DNA of 64,000 nucleotides. It comes from Mesorhizobium qingshengii (GTDB lineage: Bacteria; Pseudomonadota; Alphaproteobacteria; Rhizobiales; Rhizobiaceae). The stretch is taken from positions 124,001 through 188,000 of the forward strand of contig NZ_FMXM01000008.1 in NCBI RefSeq assembly GCF_900103325.1, given 5' to 3'. Shown piece by piece: positions 1 to 9,300 of the stretch; the stretch's first letter is position 1; every line of letters starts with the position of its first letter. A program made the translations under genes and the position numbers. The notes beneath the pieces were generated by a model. It saw only the letters and a program-made list of their open reading frames with translations. It made no database searches and was not told where the DNA came from.

Positions 1-685
1 CGGCCAACCGGGCAACGGCCTGCGGCTTCTCGATCTTGGCCATGATCAGCGCCCGGCCGCGCGCGATCTTGCGCGCTTCGGCCAGATCTTCAGGCCGCTG
101 CACGAACGACAGCGCCACCCAGTCGACGCCGGTGGCAAGCACTGCATCGAGGTCCTTGCGGTCCTTCTCGGTCAGCGCGCCGACCGGCAGGTCGGTATCG
201 GGCAGGCTGACGCCCTTCTTGTCGGAAATCGTAGTGCCGGCAATGACGGTGCAGACGATCGACTTGCCGTCGCTTTTCACCGCCTTCAGCTCGAGCTTGC
301 CGTCGTCGATCAGCAGGCGATGGCCGGGCTCGACCGAGCTCAGGATTTCGGGATGCGGCAGATAGACCCTGGTCGAGGTGCCGGGCTCGGGATTGTCGTC
401 GAGCGTGAAGGTCTGGCCCAGCGTCAGCACTTCCTTGCCATTGGCGAATTTGCCGACGCGCAGCTTGGGCCCTTGCAAGTCGGCCAGGATGCCGATCGGC
501 CGGCCGACAGCTTCCTCGACGGCGCGGATGCGCCCGACCAGCGTGCGCATCAGCTCGTGGTCGGTGTGGCTCATGTTGATGCGGAACACGTCGGCGCCCG
601 CTTCGAACAGCTTCTTCAGCATCTCCTCCGAAGAAGAGGCCGGACCGATGGTGGCTAGGATCTTGACCTTGCGGCTGCGTCTCAT
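1..685 (-). CDS. pyk: pyruvate kinase, C-terminal part beyond window
   Basis: Glycolytic enzyme that converts phosphoenolpyruvate and ADP to pyruvate and ATP in the cytoplasm. The reverse frame starting at the ATG at 683-685 reads MRRSRKVKILATIGPAS, the typical pyruvate kinase N-terminus. It continues through RINMSHTDHE, the ADLQGPKLRVG active-site loop, the B-domain, WVALSFVQ and the MAKIEKPQA stretch that carries the catalytic lysine and metal-binding glutamate. About 228 residues are visible; the rest of the barrel and the C-terminal regulatory domain lie beyond position 1. The start overlaps the stop of the DUF1036 gene by 4 nt (ATGA), so the two are translationally coupled. The family is very clear. 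Confidence 0.95.
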   Translation of the reverse strand, partial: MRRSRKVKILATIGPASSSEEMLKKLFEAGADVFRINMSHTDHELMRTLVGRIRAVEEAVGRPIGILADLQGPKLRVGKFANGKEVLTLGQTFTLDDNPEPGTSTRVYLPHPEILSSVEPGHRLLIDDGKLELKAVKSDGKSIVCTVIAGTTISDKKGVSLPDTDLPVGALTEKDRKDLDAVLATGVDWVALSFVQRPEDLAEARKIARGRALIMAKIEKPQAVARLA

Positions 686-1200
686 TGACTATTTGTTCCC
701 GGGGCGGCTGGAGCGCCTCCCGTTGCAGGCTCATCGGTCAGCTGGACCATCCAGCTTGCCTGTTCGCCCGTGTCATATTCCTGGAATCCTGCGCGCTGGA
801 AGCCCCGGGCGACGCAGTCGGTTACGCCGGCGATCTTGAACTCTTTTTCAGCCACGCACATGTTGATCGGGCCGTCCCAGCGTCCGCCGCGCTCGGCGTC
901 TTCTGCATAAAGATAGTAAAACCTTGATGACAGCGGCCCTTCGATCAGCGTCTTGCAGCTCGATCCTTCGATGTGCCACCAGCCCTCGGTGATCCAGCCG
1001 GCCTTGGCGCGGTAGCCGATGCCGACACCGACGAGATTCTGCGTGGCGTTGCAGACGCGGAAATCGGCGCGGGCTGGCGAGGCCACGACCATCGCCGACA
1101 GGCCCACGGCGAGCGTCAGGAGCGGCATGGCGTAGGCAAAGTGCCTGCGCTGCTCGCCGGCGGAACTCATCCCGAAACCCCTCAAGAACCACATCAGCAT
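682..1200 (-). CDS. DUF1036 secreted protein
   Basis: Small exported protein of unknown function. The N-terminal hydrophobic stretch ends in VVASPARA, a signal-peptide cleavage site. The mature part begins FRVCNATQNLVGVGIGYRA and contains GWWHIEGSSCKTL and YYLYAEDAERGG, the features of DUF1036, with several conserved cysteines. The ATG at 1200 is chosen because it follows a purine-rich stretch. An in-frame start at 1236 lacks a ribosome site, and a second ATG lies at 1194. It is common for this family to sit directly upstream of pyk in Rhizobiales, and here the genes overlap by 4 nt. Its role is unknown. It is divergent from the formylglutamate hydrolase gene. Confidence 0.85.
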   Translation of the reverse strand: MLMWFLRGFGMSSAGEQRRHFAYAMPLLTLAVGLSAMVVASPARADFRVCNATQNLVGVGIGYRAKAGWITEGWWHIEGSSCKTLIEGPLSSRFYYLYAEDAERGGRWDGPINMCVAEKEFKIAGVTDCVARGFQRAGFQEYDTGEQASWMVQLTDEPATGGAPAAPGTNSQ

Positions 1201-1415
1201 CTCTCTGCGCCCCTTTTCGGAAAAGTCCGGGCGCATGTCAACGCGCCGTTTTGTCCAATTCCAATCGATTTAGAAAGGCTCCGGCGCACAATTCGCCGAC
1301 TTCTGCCAGATTTCCCGGGAAACCTTGGCCAAACAACGGCATTGCGCGAACGTCGTCTTCGTGGAATGACGATAGCACCCTCCCCGGAAGCCAGCGAACA
1401 GACCATTTCCCGCCA

Positions 1416-2213
1416 ATGACCCGATCCACAGTTTTCGCGCCGTTCGACATTGTCGAGGGCGACCGCAAGCGGGGCATCGTGCTTCTGGCCGATCATGCCC
1501 GCCGCGACTTGCCCGACGACTATGGTAGCCTCGGCTTGCCGGCGGCGGAATTCGACCGCCACATCGCCTATGACATCGGCGTCGAAACTGTGACGCGCGA
1601 ACTGGCCTCGCTGCTCGGCGTGCCGGCGGTGCTCGCCAATTTCTCGCGGCTGCTGATCGATCCCAATCGCGGCGAGGACGATCCGACGCTCATACGCCAG
1701 CTTTATGACGGCACCGTCGTGCCCGGGAATTACCCTCTTGCCCCGGAAGAACGGGAGAGACGGCTCGACAGTTTCTACCGGCCCTATCACGATGCGGTCG
1801 GCGCCATGATCGCTTCGGTCGCGCAGGCTTCCGCCAAGGCGCCGTTCATTTTCTCGGTGCATTCCTTCACTCCGGTCATGCAAGGGATCCAACGTCCCTG
1901 GCATGTCGGCATCCTGTGGGACCGCGACGAGCGGGTGGCGCGACCACTGATCGACATGCTGGCCGAAGACAAGACCCTTATCGTTGGCGATAATGAACCC
2001 TATGACGGTGCGCTACGAGGCGACACCATGTTCCGGCATGCCATCGTCAACGGCTTTGCCCATGCGCTGATCGAGATCCGCCAGGACCTGATCGCCAGCG
2101 GCAAGGACGCGCTTGCATGGGCCGATCGCCTGGCACCTATCGTTGACGCGATCGACCGCCGCCCCGATATACATGTCGTGAAGATGTTCGGCTCACGCAC
2201 CGGGCCGATATGA
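1416..2213 (+). CDS. N-formylglutamate amidohydrolase family protein
   Basis: Probable zinc-dependent hydrolase of the FGase family, which releases formate from N-formyl-L-glutamate or acts on related N-acyl amino acids. The 265-residue protein has the family pattern: LLADHARRDLPDDYGSLGL near residue 25, FDRHIAYDIG, SRLLIDPNR, and VHSFTPVMQG followed by ERDER-like and HVGILWDRDE segments. These carry the likely metal-binding His and Asp/Glu residues. The ATG at 1416 is preferred over an in-frame start at 1251, because the extra residues have no family character. It is followed 11 nt later by the DUF1244 gene, so the two are probably co-transcribed. No hut genes are near, so a role in histidine breakdown is not supported; the substrate is open. 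Confidence 0.85.
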   Translation: MTRSTVFAPFDIVEGDRKRGIVLLADHARRDLPDDYGSLGLPAAEFDRHIAYDIGVETVTRELASLLGVPAVLANFSRLLIDPNRGEDDPTLIRQLYDGTVVPGNYPLAPEERERRLDSFYRPYHDAVGAMIASVAQASAKAPFIFSVHSFTPVMQGIQRPWHVGILWDRDERVARPLIDMLAEDKTLIVGDNEPYDGALRGDTMFRHAIVNGFAHALIEIRQDLIASGKDALAWADRLAPIVDAIDRRPDIHVVKMFGSRTGPI

Positions 2214-2224
2214 CGGAGGTTTCG

Positions 2225-2533
2225 ATGACCGAACTCAGCGACGAGCAGCAACGCGATTTCGAGGCTGCCGCCTTCCGCCGGTTGGTCGAGCATCTGCGTG
2301 AACGCAACGACGTGCAGAACATCGACCTGATGAATCTCGCTGGCTTCTGCCGCAACTGCCTGTCGAACTGGTATCGCGAGGCAGCCAATGCCGAGGGCGT
2401 CGACCTAACCAAGGACCAGTCGCGCGAGATCGTCTACGGCATGCCCTATGCCCAATGGCAGGCACTCAACCAGACCGAGGCCTCCGACGCCAAGAAGGCC
2501 GAATTCGAGGCAAGGCGACCCAAGGACCACTAG
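2225..2533 (+). CDS. DUF1244 family protein
   Basis: A 102-residue conserved alphaproteobacterial protein of unknown function. The sequence MTELSDEQQRDFEAAAFRRL followed by NIDLMNLAGFCRNCLSNWY and YGMPYAQWQA is the DUF1244 signature, with a Cys-Arg-Asn-Cys pair that could bind metal or be redox active. The ATG at 2225 is chosen over an upstream in-frame ATG at 2210 because GGAGG lies 5-9 nt before it. It sits 11 nt after the FGase-family gene and is probably in the same transcript. No membrane segment or signal peptide is seen. Confidence 0.85.
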   Translation: MTELSDEQQRDFEAAAFRRLVEHLRERNDVQNIDLMNLAGFCRNCLSNWYREAANAEGVDLTKDQSREIVYGMPYAQWQALNQTEASDAKKAEFEARRPKDH

Positions 2534-2663
2534 GTCAACCGTCGGTACCCCTCGATCGTTTTCAACGCCGTCTCTGGTCCAAGAACTTTCGGTAACGAGT
2601 GCTTGACTGCAAATTGAATCGATCTAATTTGCCGCGCGAAGCCATTTTCTGACCGGATTCCCG

Positions 2664-3839
2664 ATGAACGCATCAGACGCCATGCAGGCTGCCATTCGCG
2701 GACGATGGGCCGTTGCGGCCATTTTCCTCGCCAACGGCTTCCTGACCGGCAGCTGGGCGCCGCAGATCCCGGTGTTCCTGACCCGGCTCGACATTTCCAA
2801 GTTCACGCTTGGCCTGCTGATCCTGCTGTTCGGCGCCGGCGCCGTCACCGCCATGACCTGGTGCGGCCACCTGATCTCGAAACATGGCTCGCGCAGCGTG
2901 CTGCGCTGGTTCGGGCTGTGCGGCAGCCTCGGCCTGCTGGTCGTGGCGCTGGCACCCAACGTGCCGCTGGCGGCCGTCGCCATGTTCATCTTCGGCGGCT
3001 CGATCGGCGGCATGGATGTTGCCATGAATGCCAATGCGGTGGTGGTGGAACGACGGCTCTCCCGCGCCATCATGTCGTCCTCGCACGGTTTCTGGAGCCT
3101 CGGCGGGTTCGCCGGCGGAGCCCTTGGCGGCTTCGCCATCCAGACCTACGGCCACCTCGCCCATGCCGCGGTGGTGACGGCGCTCGCCTTCGCGGTAATC
3201 GCCGCCGCGGTCGGCCATCTGATCGCCGAGGAGAGGCCGCAGGCGGCCGGGCACCATAAATTCGCGTTGCCGGCAAACCCGCTGGTCTATCTCGTCGGCT
3301 TGATGGCACTGCTGACGATGATCTCCGAAGGCGCCGTGCTCGACTGGGCGGCGCTGTATCTGCGGCAGGAACTCGGTGCCGATCTTGCCATTGCCGGTCT
3401 TGCCTATGCGGCCTTTTCAGGCGTGATGGCGATCATGCGTTTCTTCGGCGACGGCGTGCGCAACCGTTTCGGGGCGGTCATGACCCTGCGCGGCTCGGCG
3501 GTCGTCGCCGCGGCCGGCATGCTGATCGCCGGCCTGTCACCCTCGCCCTGGCTTGCTATCGCAGCCTTTGCCCTGTGCGGCTTCGGCATCGCCAACATGG
3601 TGCCGATCATCTTTTCGGCCGGCGGCAACCAGGAAGGCATGTCGTCGGGCACCGGCATGAGCGTGGTCACCACCATGGGCTATTCCGGCATATTGGTTGC
3701 ACCGTCGGCGATCGGCTTCGTTGCCGAGCATTCGAGCTTCGGCCCGATCTTCATTGCCATGTCGGGGCTGCTGATCGTCGTGTTGCTGATGGCCGGGCTC
3801 GCTCACCGCGCCGAATTCGCGCCCGCGCCGGCCGAATAG
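2664..3839 (+). CDS. MFS transporter
   Basis: Twelve-helix inner-membrane transporter of the major facilitator superfamily, 391 residues. Hydrophobic segments run through the whole length, beginning AAIFLANGFLTGSWAPQIP. A loop with GHLISKHGSRSVLRW after the second helix matches the MFS motif A region. The second half repeats the pattern around GDGVRNRFGAVMTLRG. The sequence resembles the sugar/fucose-permease-like branch, but the substrate cannot be read from it. The gene converges with the LysR gene and the last 37 nt of the two genes overlap. The preceding 130 bp hold no other gene. Confidence 0.85.
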   Translation: MNASDAMQAAIRGRWAVAAIFLANGFLTGSWAPQIPVFLTRLDISKFTLGLLILLFGAGAVTAMTWCGHLISKHGSRSVLRWFGLCGSLGLLVVALAPNVPLAAVAMFIFGGSIGGMDVAMNANAVVVERRLSRAIMSSSHGFWSLGGFAGGALGGFAIQTYGHLAHAAVVTALAFAVIAAAVGHLIAEERPQAAGHHKFALPANPLVYLVGLMALLTMISEGAVLDWAALYLRQELGADLAIAGLAYAAFSGVMAIMRFFGDGVRNRFGAVMTLRGSAVVAAAGMLIAGLSPSPWLAIAAFALCGFGIANMVPIIFSAGGNQEGMSSGTGMSVVTTMGYSGILVAPSAIGFVAEHSSFGPIFIAMSGLLIVVLLMAGLAHRAEFAPAPAE

Positions 3840-4711
3840 CGCTTCAGTTCTTCATGGAGGAAATCCGCCACGCGACGGATGCGCACGCTGGTGCGCACAT
3901 CGCGATGCATGGCCAGCCACACCGGCAGCACCGGTAGCGGCAGGCCAGGCAGCACCTTCTCCACCAGAGGATCACGATCGGCCAGCGGCTCCTGGCCGAG
4001 GCCGACGCCGTTTCCCGCCCGCACCGCCTCCCACAAGACGATCTGGTTGTCGGTCCGGAAGCGGAAACTGCCACGGGTGACAGGGATTCCGGATTGCGTG
4101 AAGCCTCGGATCATCTCGTCGCTGCGATCGAAGCCGACCAGGGCATGATTGACGAGATCAGCCGGCCCGAGCGGGCGGCCGCGCCGGTCGAGATAGGAAA
4201 TGGCCGCGCAGGCGCAGAGGGGAATATCGCAGACCTTGCGCGCCACCAGTTCGTTCTGTGCCGGCTTGACCATGCGGATGGCGATATCGGCATCGCGCCG
4301 CAGCAGGTTCTCGACCTGGTTCGAAGCGACGATCTCGACCTCGATGCCGGGCTCCTCGATGCCGAGCCGTGCCATCATGCCGGGCAGCACATAGGCAGCC
4401 ACCACTTCGCTGGCGGCAATGCGCACCGTGCCTTCGATCGCCTCGACCGAGCCAAGTGCCAGCCGTGAAAACGCACTCGCCTGCTCGCTGACGGCCTTGC
4501 CGCGCTCAAACAGCGTGGCGCCGGCTTCCGTCAGCGCATAGCCGCTGCGCCCACGCCGGAACAGCGTGACGCCGAGCGCCTGTTCCAGCTCTCCGATGTG
4601 GCGGCCAAGCGTCGGCTGGCTGGCCGACAGTTTTCGCGCAGCGGCCGACAGGCTGCCGGTTTCCGCCACCGTGACGAAGCTCTTGATCAGATTCCAATCG
4701 ATGTCTGCCAT
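3803..4711 (-). CDS. LysR family transcriptional regulator
   Basis: A 302-residue DNA-binding regulator. Residues 1-62 form the winged HTH typical of LysR proteins (SFVTVAETGSLSAAARKLSA, then QPTLGRHIGELEQALGVTLF). The remainder is the periplasmic-binding-like effector domain. It is divergent from the DUF680 peptide and reductase genes, 115 bp away, which makes them the likeliest targets. An inverted repeat ATTCA-N4-TGAAT overlaps its own start codon and may be its operator. The 3' end overlaps the MFS gene. The inducer is unknown. Confidence 0.88.
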   Translation of the reverse strand: MADIDWNLIKSFVTVAETGSLSAAARKLSASQPTLGRHIGELEQALGVTLFRRGRSGYALTEAGATLFERGKAVSEQASAFSRLALGSVEAIEGTVRIAASEVVAAYVLPGMMARLGIEEPGIEVEIVASNQVENLLRRDADIAIRMVKPAQNELVARKVCDIPLCACAAISYLDRRGRPLGPADLVNHALVGFDRSDEMIRGFTQSGIPVTRGSFRFRTDNQIVLWEAVRAGNGVGLGQEPLADRDPLVEKVLPGLPLPVLPVWLAMHRDVRTSVRIRRVADFLHEELKRYSAGAGANSAR

Positions 4712-4723
4712 TCAATAATGAAT
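4710..4723. promoter_or_regulatory. candidate LysR-type operator
   Basis: ATTCAATAATGAAT is a perfect dyad with arms ATTCA and TGAAT. It lies across the start of the LysR gene in an AT-rich 115-bp divergent spacer. LysR proteins commonly bind T-N11-A dyads in such spacers and repress themselves. That this dyad is the operator is inference. Confidence 0.35.
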
Positions 4724-4826
4724 ATCAACAATGCATCCATGGTCAATTTCAATTCATCAATGAGGCAATCATATTCGCCCTGCAAACACTGATACGGACT
4801 GCAACCACCAACCAGGAGAATTCAAA

Positions 4827-5030
4827 ATGACCAAGATCGCTCTCACCACCGCTGCCCTCCTCATCGCGGCTAGCACCGCTTTTGCCGGCAGCGACAAGTT
4901 TGGTTCGAACGACGCCAGCCAGCCGGCCGTCGTCAACACTGACATCACGATCACCACGTCGATCGAGACGTCCGAGACCACCGGTCAGAAGCCCCAGGGC
5001 AGCAACCGCGAGCTCTTCGGCAGCCGCTGA
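4827..5030 (+). CDS. DUF680 small secreted protein
   Basis: A 67-residue protein with a signal peptide (KIALTTAALLIAASTAFAG) and a short polar mature part that begins SDKFGSNDASQP and ends NRELFGSR. This layout (MTKIALTAAA-type leader, GSDxFGSN, terminal FGxR) is that of DUF680, a family I know almost only from Mesorhizobium, often in many copies. An AGGAG ribosome site lies 8 nt before the ATG. It faces the LysR gene and precedes the reductase gene by 67 nt. Its function is unknown; export to the periplasm is likely. Confidence 0.85.
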   Translation: MTKIALTTAALLIAASTAFAGSDKFGSNDASQPAVVNTDITITTSIETSETTGQKPQGSNRELFGSR

Positions 5031-5097
5031 ACGGCGGTCTTCAGAAGATCCAGAAAGCGGCGGGCTTGTCCCGTCGCGTCAAACAAGGAGACGAACA

Positions 5098-6057
5098 ATG
5101 ACCAAGATCGCAATCCTCGGTGCCAATGGCCGCCTCGGCCGCGTCGTCGCCAGGGCCTTCATCGACGCCGGCTATGATGTCCGCGCCATTACCCGCAGCG
5201 GCAAGGTGCCGGCTGAACTCAAGGGTGCCACGGCCATGGCCGGCGACGCCCTCGACCGCGAAGCACTGATCCGGGCGACGCAAGGCGTCGACATCATCTT
5301 CAACGGCCTCAACCCGATCTACACCGACTGGGGTAAATGCATGCCGATGGCCGAAAACGTCATGGCCGCCTGCCATGCGAACGGCGCCCTGCATCTCTTC
5401 CCCGGCACCGTCTACAATTACGGCTCACCAATGCCGGCGGTGATCACCGAAGACACACCCTTTCATCCGACGACCGAGAAGGGCCGCATCCGCACCGCCA
5501 TGGAAGCACTGTTTCGCCGCGAGGCCGATGCCGGCCGTGTCCGCACCATCATTCTCAGAGCCGGCGATTTCTTCGGCGGCACCGGCAGCGGATCATGGTT
5601 CGACCTGGTCGTCGCCGCCAAGATCGGCAAGGGCATCTACACCGCGCCCGGCCCGGTCGATCTGGTGCACGAATGGGCCTACCTGCCGGACTTCGCCGTA
5701 GGCTTCGTCGCGCTGGCCAAGAATCTCGACAAGCTCGGCTCCTATGAAGCGCTGAACTTTCCGGGCCACGCGGTCACCGACCTTCAGATCAAGGCCGCCG
5801 CCGAGAAGGCAGTTGGCCGGCCGCTCAAGATGACCTCGATGCCCTGGTGGGTGCTGCGTGCCGGTAGCCCGTTCGTGGCGATGTGGCGTGAAATCGTCTC
5901 GATGTCCTATCTGCGCTTCGAACTGCACCAGCTGACCTCGACGCGGCTTGCCGGCATCATCGGCGAAATCCCGCATACGCCGCTGGACCAGGCGGTCGCG
6001 GAGGCGCTCAACGATATCGGCATCGCCACCGTGAGCGCCACGTCAAAGGCTGCCTGA
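5098..6057 (+). CDS. NAD(P)-binding epimerase/dehydratase-like reductase
   Basis: A 319-residue protein of the extended or atypical short-chain dehydrogenase class. The N-terminus MTKIAILGANGRLGRVVARA is a Rossmann strand-turn with the GxNGxLG cofactor motif. GTVYNYGSPMP keeps the YG of epimerase-type proteins, but the typical YxxxK is not obvious. The ATG at 5098 follows AAGGAG; the frame is open further upstream, but that part overlaps the DUF680 gene out of frame. It is probably transcribed with the DUF680 gene and controlled by the divergent LysR regulator. The substrate is unknown. Confidence 0.82.
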   Translation: MTKIAILGANGRLGRVVARAFIDAGYDVRAITRSGKVPAELKGATAMAGDALDREALIRATQGVDIIFNGLNPIYTDWGKCMPMAENVMAACHANGALHLFPGTVYNYGSPMPAVITEDTPFHPTTEKGRIRTAMEALFRREADAGRVRTIILRAGDFFGGTGSGSWFDLVVAAKIGKGIYTAPGPVDLVHEWAYLPDFAVGFVALAKNLDKLGSYEALNFPGHAVTDLQIKAAAEKAVGRPLKMTSMPWWVLRAGSPFVAMWREIVSMSYLRFELHQLTSTRLAGIIGEIPHTPLDQAVAEALNDIGIATVSATSKAA

Positions 6058-6079
6058 ACTGAAGACTGAGGGCGGCAGC

Positions 6080-6238
6080 TCAGAGCCGTCCCATCAACAA
6101 CAACGCCAGGAGCACCACCAGCACCACGCCGACAATGCCCGACGGCCCGTAACCCCAAGAGCGCGAATGCGGCCAGGCCGGCACCGCGCCGATGAGGACA
6201 AGGATCAGGACGATGATGATGATGGTGGTGATCGGCAT
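6080..6238 (-). CDS. DUF3309-type small membrane peptide
   Basis: A 52-residue peptide, short enough to be lost by usual length cut-offs. It begins MPITTIIIIVLILVLIGAVP, then has PHSRSWGYGPSGIVG and a second hydrophobic run ending in LLLMGRL. Two hydrophobic segments separated by a W/Y/G-rich turn with WGYGPSG are the hallmark of DUF3309, found throughout Rhizobiales. A GGGGAA ribosome site lies 8-13 nt before the ATG. It points towards the reductase gene and ends 22 nt from it. It is presumably an inner-membrane peptide of unknown role; members are often found among stress-responsive small proteins. Confidence 0.85.
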   Translation of the reverse strand: MPITTIIIIVLILVLIGAVPAWPHSRSWGYGPSGIVGVVLVVLLALLLMGRL

Positions 6239-6305
6239 AAGAAATTCCCCGCATTTGACGTTCTGCTACGGCGCAATGCTCGGCATTGCTCCAAGGGACA
6301 ATGCA

Positions 6306-6336
6306 AAAGGCCGCCCGGTTGTTCCGGGCGGCCTTT
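6306..6336 (-). terminator. intrinsic terminator of the RND operon
   Basis: Perfect 13-bp stem, AAAGGCCGCCCGG and its complement, with a 5-nt loop, followed on the minus strand by a further T and TGCATTG. It lies 24 bp past the stop of the RND pump gene. The stem ends in AAA/TTT, so it could act in both directions. Confidence 0.8.
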
Positions 6337-6359
6337 GCGTCATGAATTCGCAGACAGGT

Positions 6360-9300
6360 TTATTCGGCCGCCTTTGGAAAGGCGATCGCCGGCTCGTCGC
6401 CCACGTCCGGGCTCGGCGTGTCGGTCGACGAAACCGTTCCCTTGCCGCGCCGGAATAGCCGGCGGAAAAACGCGTAGAAGCGGCTGTTCTTGCTGCGTGT
6501 GAAGATCATCAGCATCGACGGCGTCACCACCAGCGTCAGCAGGGTGGCAAAGGACAGGCCGAAGACGATTGCCGAGGACAGCGAAATCCACCATTGCGTC
6601 GACGGCGCGTTGATCGTCGTCTCGTGATGGAAGATCTCGAGGCCGAGACCAAAGGCGATCGGCAACACGCCAAGGATCGCCGACACCGCCGTCAGCACAA
6701 CCGGGCGGGCGCGTTCCCTGCAGGTCTGCAGCACCGCGTCCATCTTGTCCCAGCCTTCTTCGCGCAGCCTGTCATAGGTGTCGATCAGCACGATGTTGTT
6801 GTTCACCACAACGCCGGCCAGCGCGATGACACCGATGCCCGACATGACGATGCCGAATGCCTCTCCGGTCAAAAGCAGTCCCAGGAACACGCCGATCGTC
6901 GCCATGACCACGCAGGACAGCACCATCAGCACGCTAGTGAACTTGTTGAACTGCATCAGGAGCACGAGGAAGATCAGGAAGATCGCCGCCCCGAAGGCCT
7001 TGCCGAGGAAAGCGCTGGCTTCGGCGCTGTCCTCGTTCGAGCCGGCCAGCTTCCAGCGGATGCCGCTGCCGAGATTCATGTCGGCGACAGCCTGGGTAAC
7101 CTCCTGCTGCACGGCGGCGACCTGGGCCCCGGCGGCAACGTTGGCCTGCACCACCACGGTGCGCGCGCCGTCGATGCGGTTGAGGATGCCGACGCTCGGT
7201 TTCGCCTTGCGGACGACGAAGTTCGAGATCGGCACCGAGCCTTGCGCGGTCTGCACCCTGAGTTCGTCGAGCGTCGACAGCGTGCGCCGGTCCTCCGGCA
7301 GACGCAGCCGGATATCGACCGCCTTGTCGGCGCCGGCCGGTCGATATTCGCTGAGCTTCAGGCCGTTGGTGACGAGCTGCACCACCGTTCCAACCGAGGT
7401 CGGGCTGATGCCGTATTGAGCCGCCTTGGCGCGGTCGACCTCGAGCGCCCAGTCGACGCCGGGTGGCGGCAGGCCATCGGAAATGTCGATGACGCCGGGC
7501 ACCTTGGCAATACGCGCCGCGACGGCGCGGGCCTTCTCGTCCAACCCTTTGGGGTCGACGGCCGAAAGCCTGATCTGGATCGGCTTGCCGGTCGGCGGGC
7601 CGGCCTCCGGCACGCGCACCTCGACATCGACGCCGGGAATGCCGGCCATGACGCCGCGCAGATCGCTCAGGATCTGGTTCGCCGATTTGCGCTCACGCCA
7701 GTCGACGAATTCGTACTGGATGACGCCGACCACGTCCTCCGGAACGTCCTGGCCGCCGCCTTGCGTCTTGCCGACGCGGGTATAGACCGATTTGATGCCG
7801 GGCCATCCGAGCAGCCTGTTTTCAGCGATCTTCGTCGCGGTATCCATTTCGGCCAGCGAAAGGTTGCCGCGGGCGTGCACGTAGAGCAGGCCGTAGTCGG
7901 GTTCGACACTGGGGAAGAACTCGACACCCGCGCCATATTTGGAATAGGCAAAGCCGACGCCGAACAGCAGCGCAACGGTCAGCAAGACCACGGTGATCGG
8001 GAACCGTACCGCCTGCTTGACGATGGCCATGTACCAGCCGTCGCGATTGTCATCCTCGTGGTGCTGCGGCGCCTTGGCGAAGATCGCCCCGAGCGTCGGC
8101 GCGAACACCAGCGCATAGAGCATCGAGGCCGACAGCGTGACGATCAGCGTGATCGGCATGTATTTCATGAAGTCGCCGATGATACCCGGCCAGAACAGCA
8201 ACGGCGAGAAGGCGGCAATGCGCGTCATCGTCGCCGCGATGACCGGACCGGCCATGCGCTTGGCGGCAAGCGCGAACGCGTCCGCCTTCGGCATGCCCTC
8301 GCTCATCCGCCGTTCGGCGAACTCGGTGACGATGATGGCGTCATCGACCAGCATGCCGACCGCCAGGATGAGGCTGAACAGCACGATCATGTTGATCGTG
8401 TAACCCATCATCGCCAGGAGCAGGATGCCGATCAGGAACGATGACGGAATGGCGAGGCCAATGAGCAGCGAGGCGCGGCCGGACAGCGCATAGAGGATGA
8501 CGATGAACACCAGGATCACGGCGATCATCACATGGTTCTGCAGGTCGCCGAGCAGCTGGTTGACGAAGACCGACTTGTCCTGGGTGTAGGTGACGTTCAT
8601 GCCTTGCGGCATGGCCTTGACGAAGGCGTCGGACACCGCCCGCACCTTGGTCAGCGTGTCGATCAGATTGGCGCCGATACGCTTCTTGACTTCGATGGCG
8701 ATGGCCGGCTTGCCGTTGAGACGGGTGATCGTCTCGGCATCGGCGAAGGTCGAGCGGATCGTCGCGATGTCCTTGGCCTGCACCACGGCATTGGGACCGG
8801 CGACCACGGGCAGCGCCGCCACATCCTCCGGCGTCTCGATCAGCGACGGCACCTTGACCGCGTATTTGCCCTGCGAGCCCTCGATGTTGCCGGCGGCGAC
8901 CAGGCTGTTGGAGGCGCCGACGGCGCCGATCAGCTGGTCGAGCTGCAGCCCGTAGGAGGACAGTTTCATCGGATCGATGACGACTTCGACGAGATCGTCA
9001 CGAGAGCCTTGCAGCGAGCCTTCGAGCACGCCGGGCACTTCCTCGATACGGTCGCGCAACTCGCGCGCCGCGGCGGTCAGCACGCGCTCGGGCAATTCGC
9101 CCGACAGGGTGACGACGAGCACGGGGAATTCGGAAATGTTGACCTCGGTGACCACGGGCTCCTCGGCCGCCTGCGGCAGGTCGGCCTTGCCGTCCTGCAC
9201 CTTGCTGCGTGTATCCTGCAGCGCCGTCGCCAGGTTGGTCTGCGGCTGGAACTCGACCAACACATAGCCGCCGCCCTGGAAGGCGGCAGAGCGCATCTCC

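Noticed and set aside
90..734. A 214-codon open frame on the minus strand
   Set aside because: It is an out-of-frame shadow of pyruvate kinase, which reads in another minus frame from 685 to the window edge. The shadow is Arg/Ala/His-rich and has no family character.
6594..8444. A 616-codon open frame antisense to the RND pump gene
   Set aside because: It is the mirror of a GC-rich coding frame, full of His, Asp, Arg and Gln, with no motif or ribosome site. The minus-strand RND protein explains the region.
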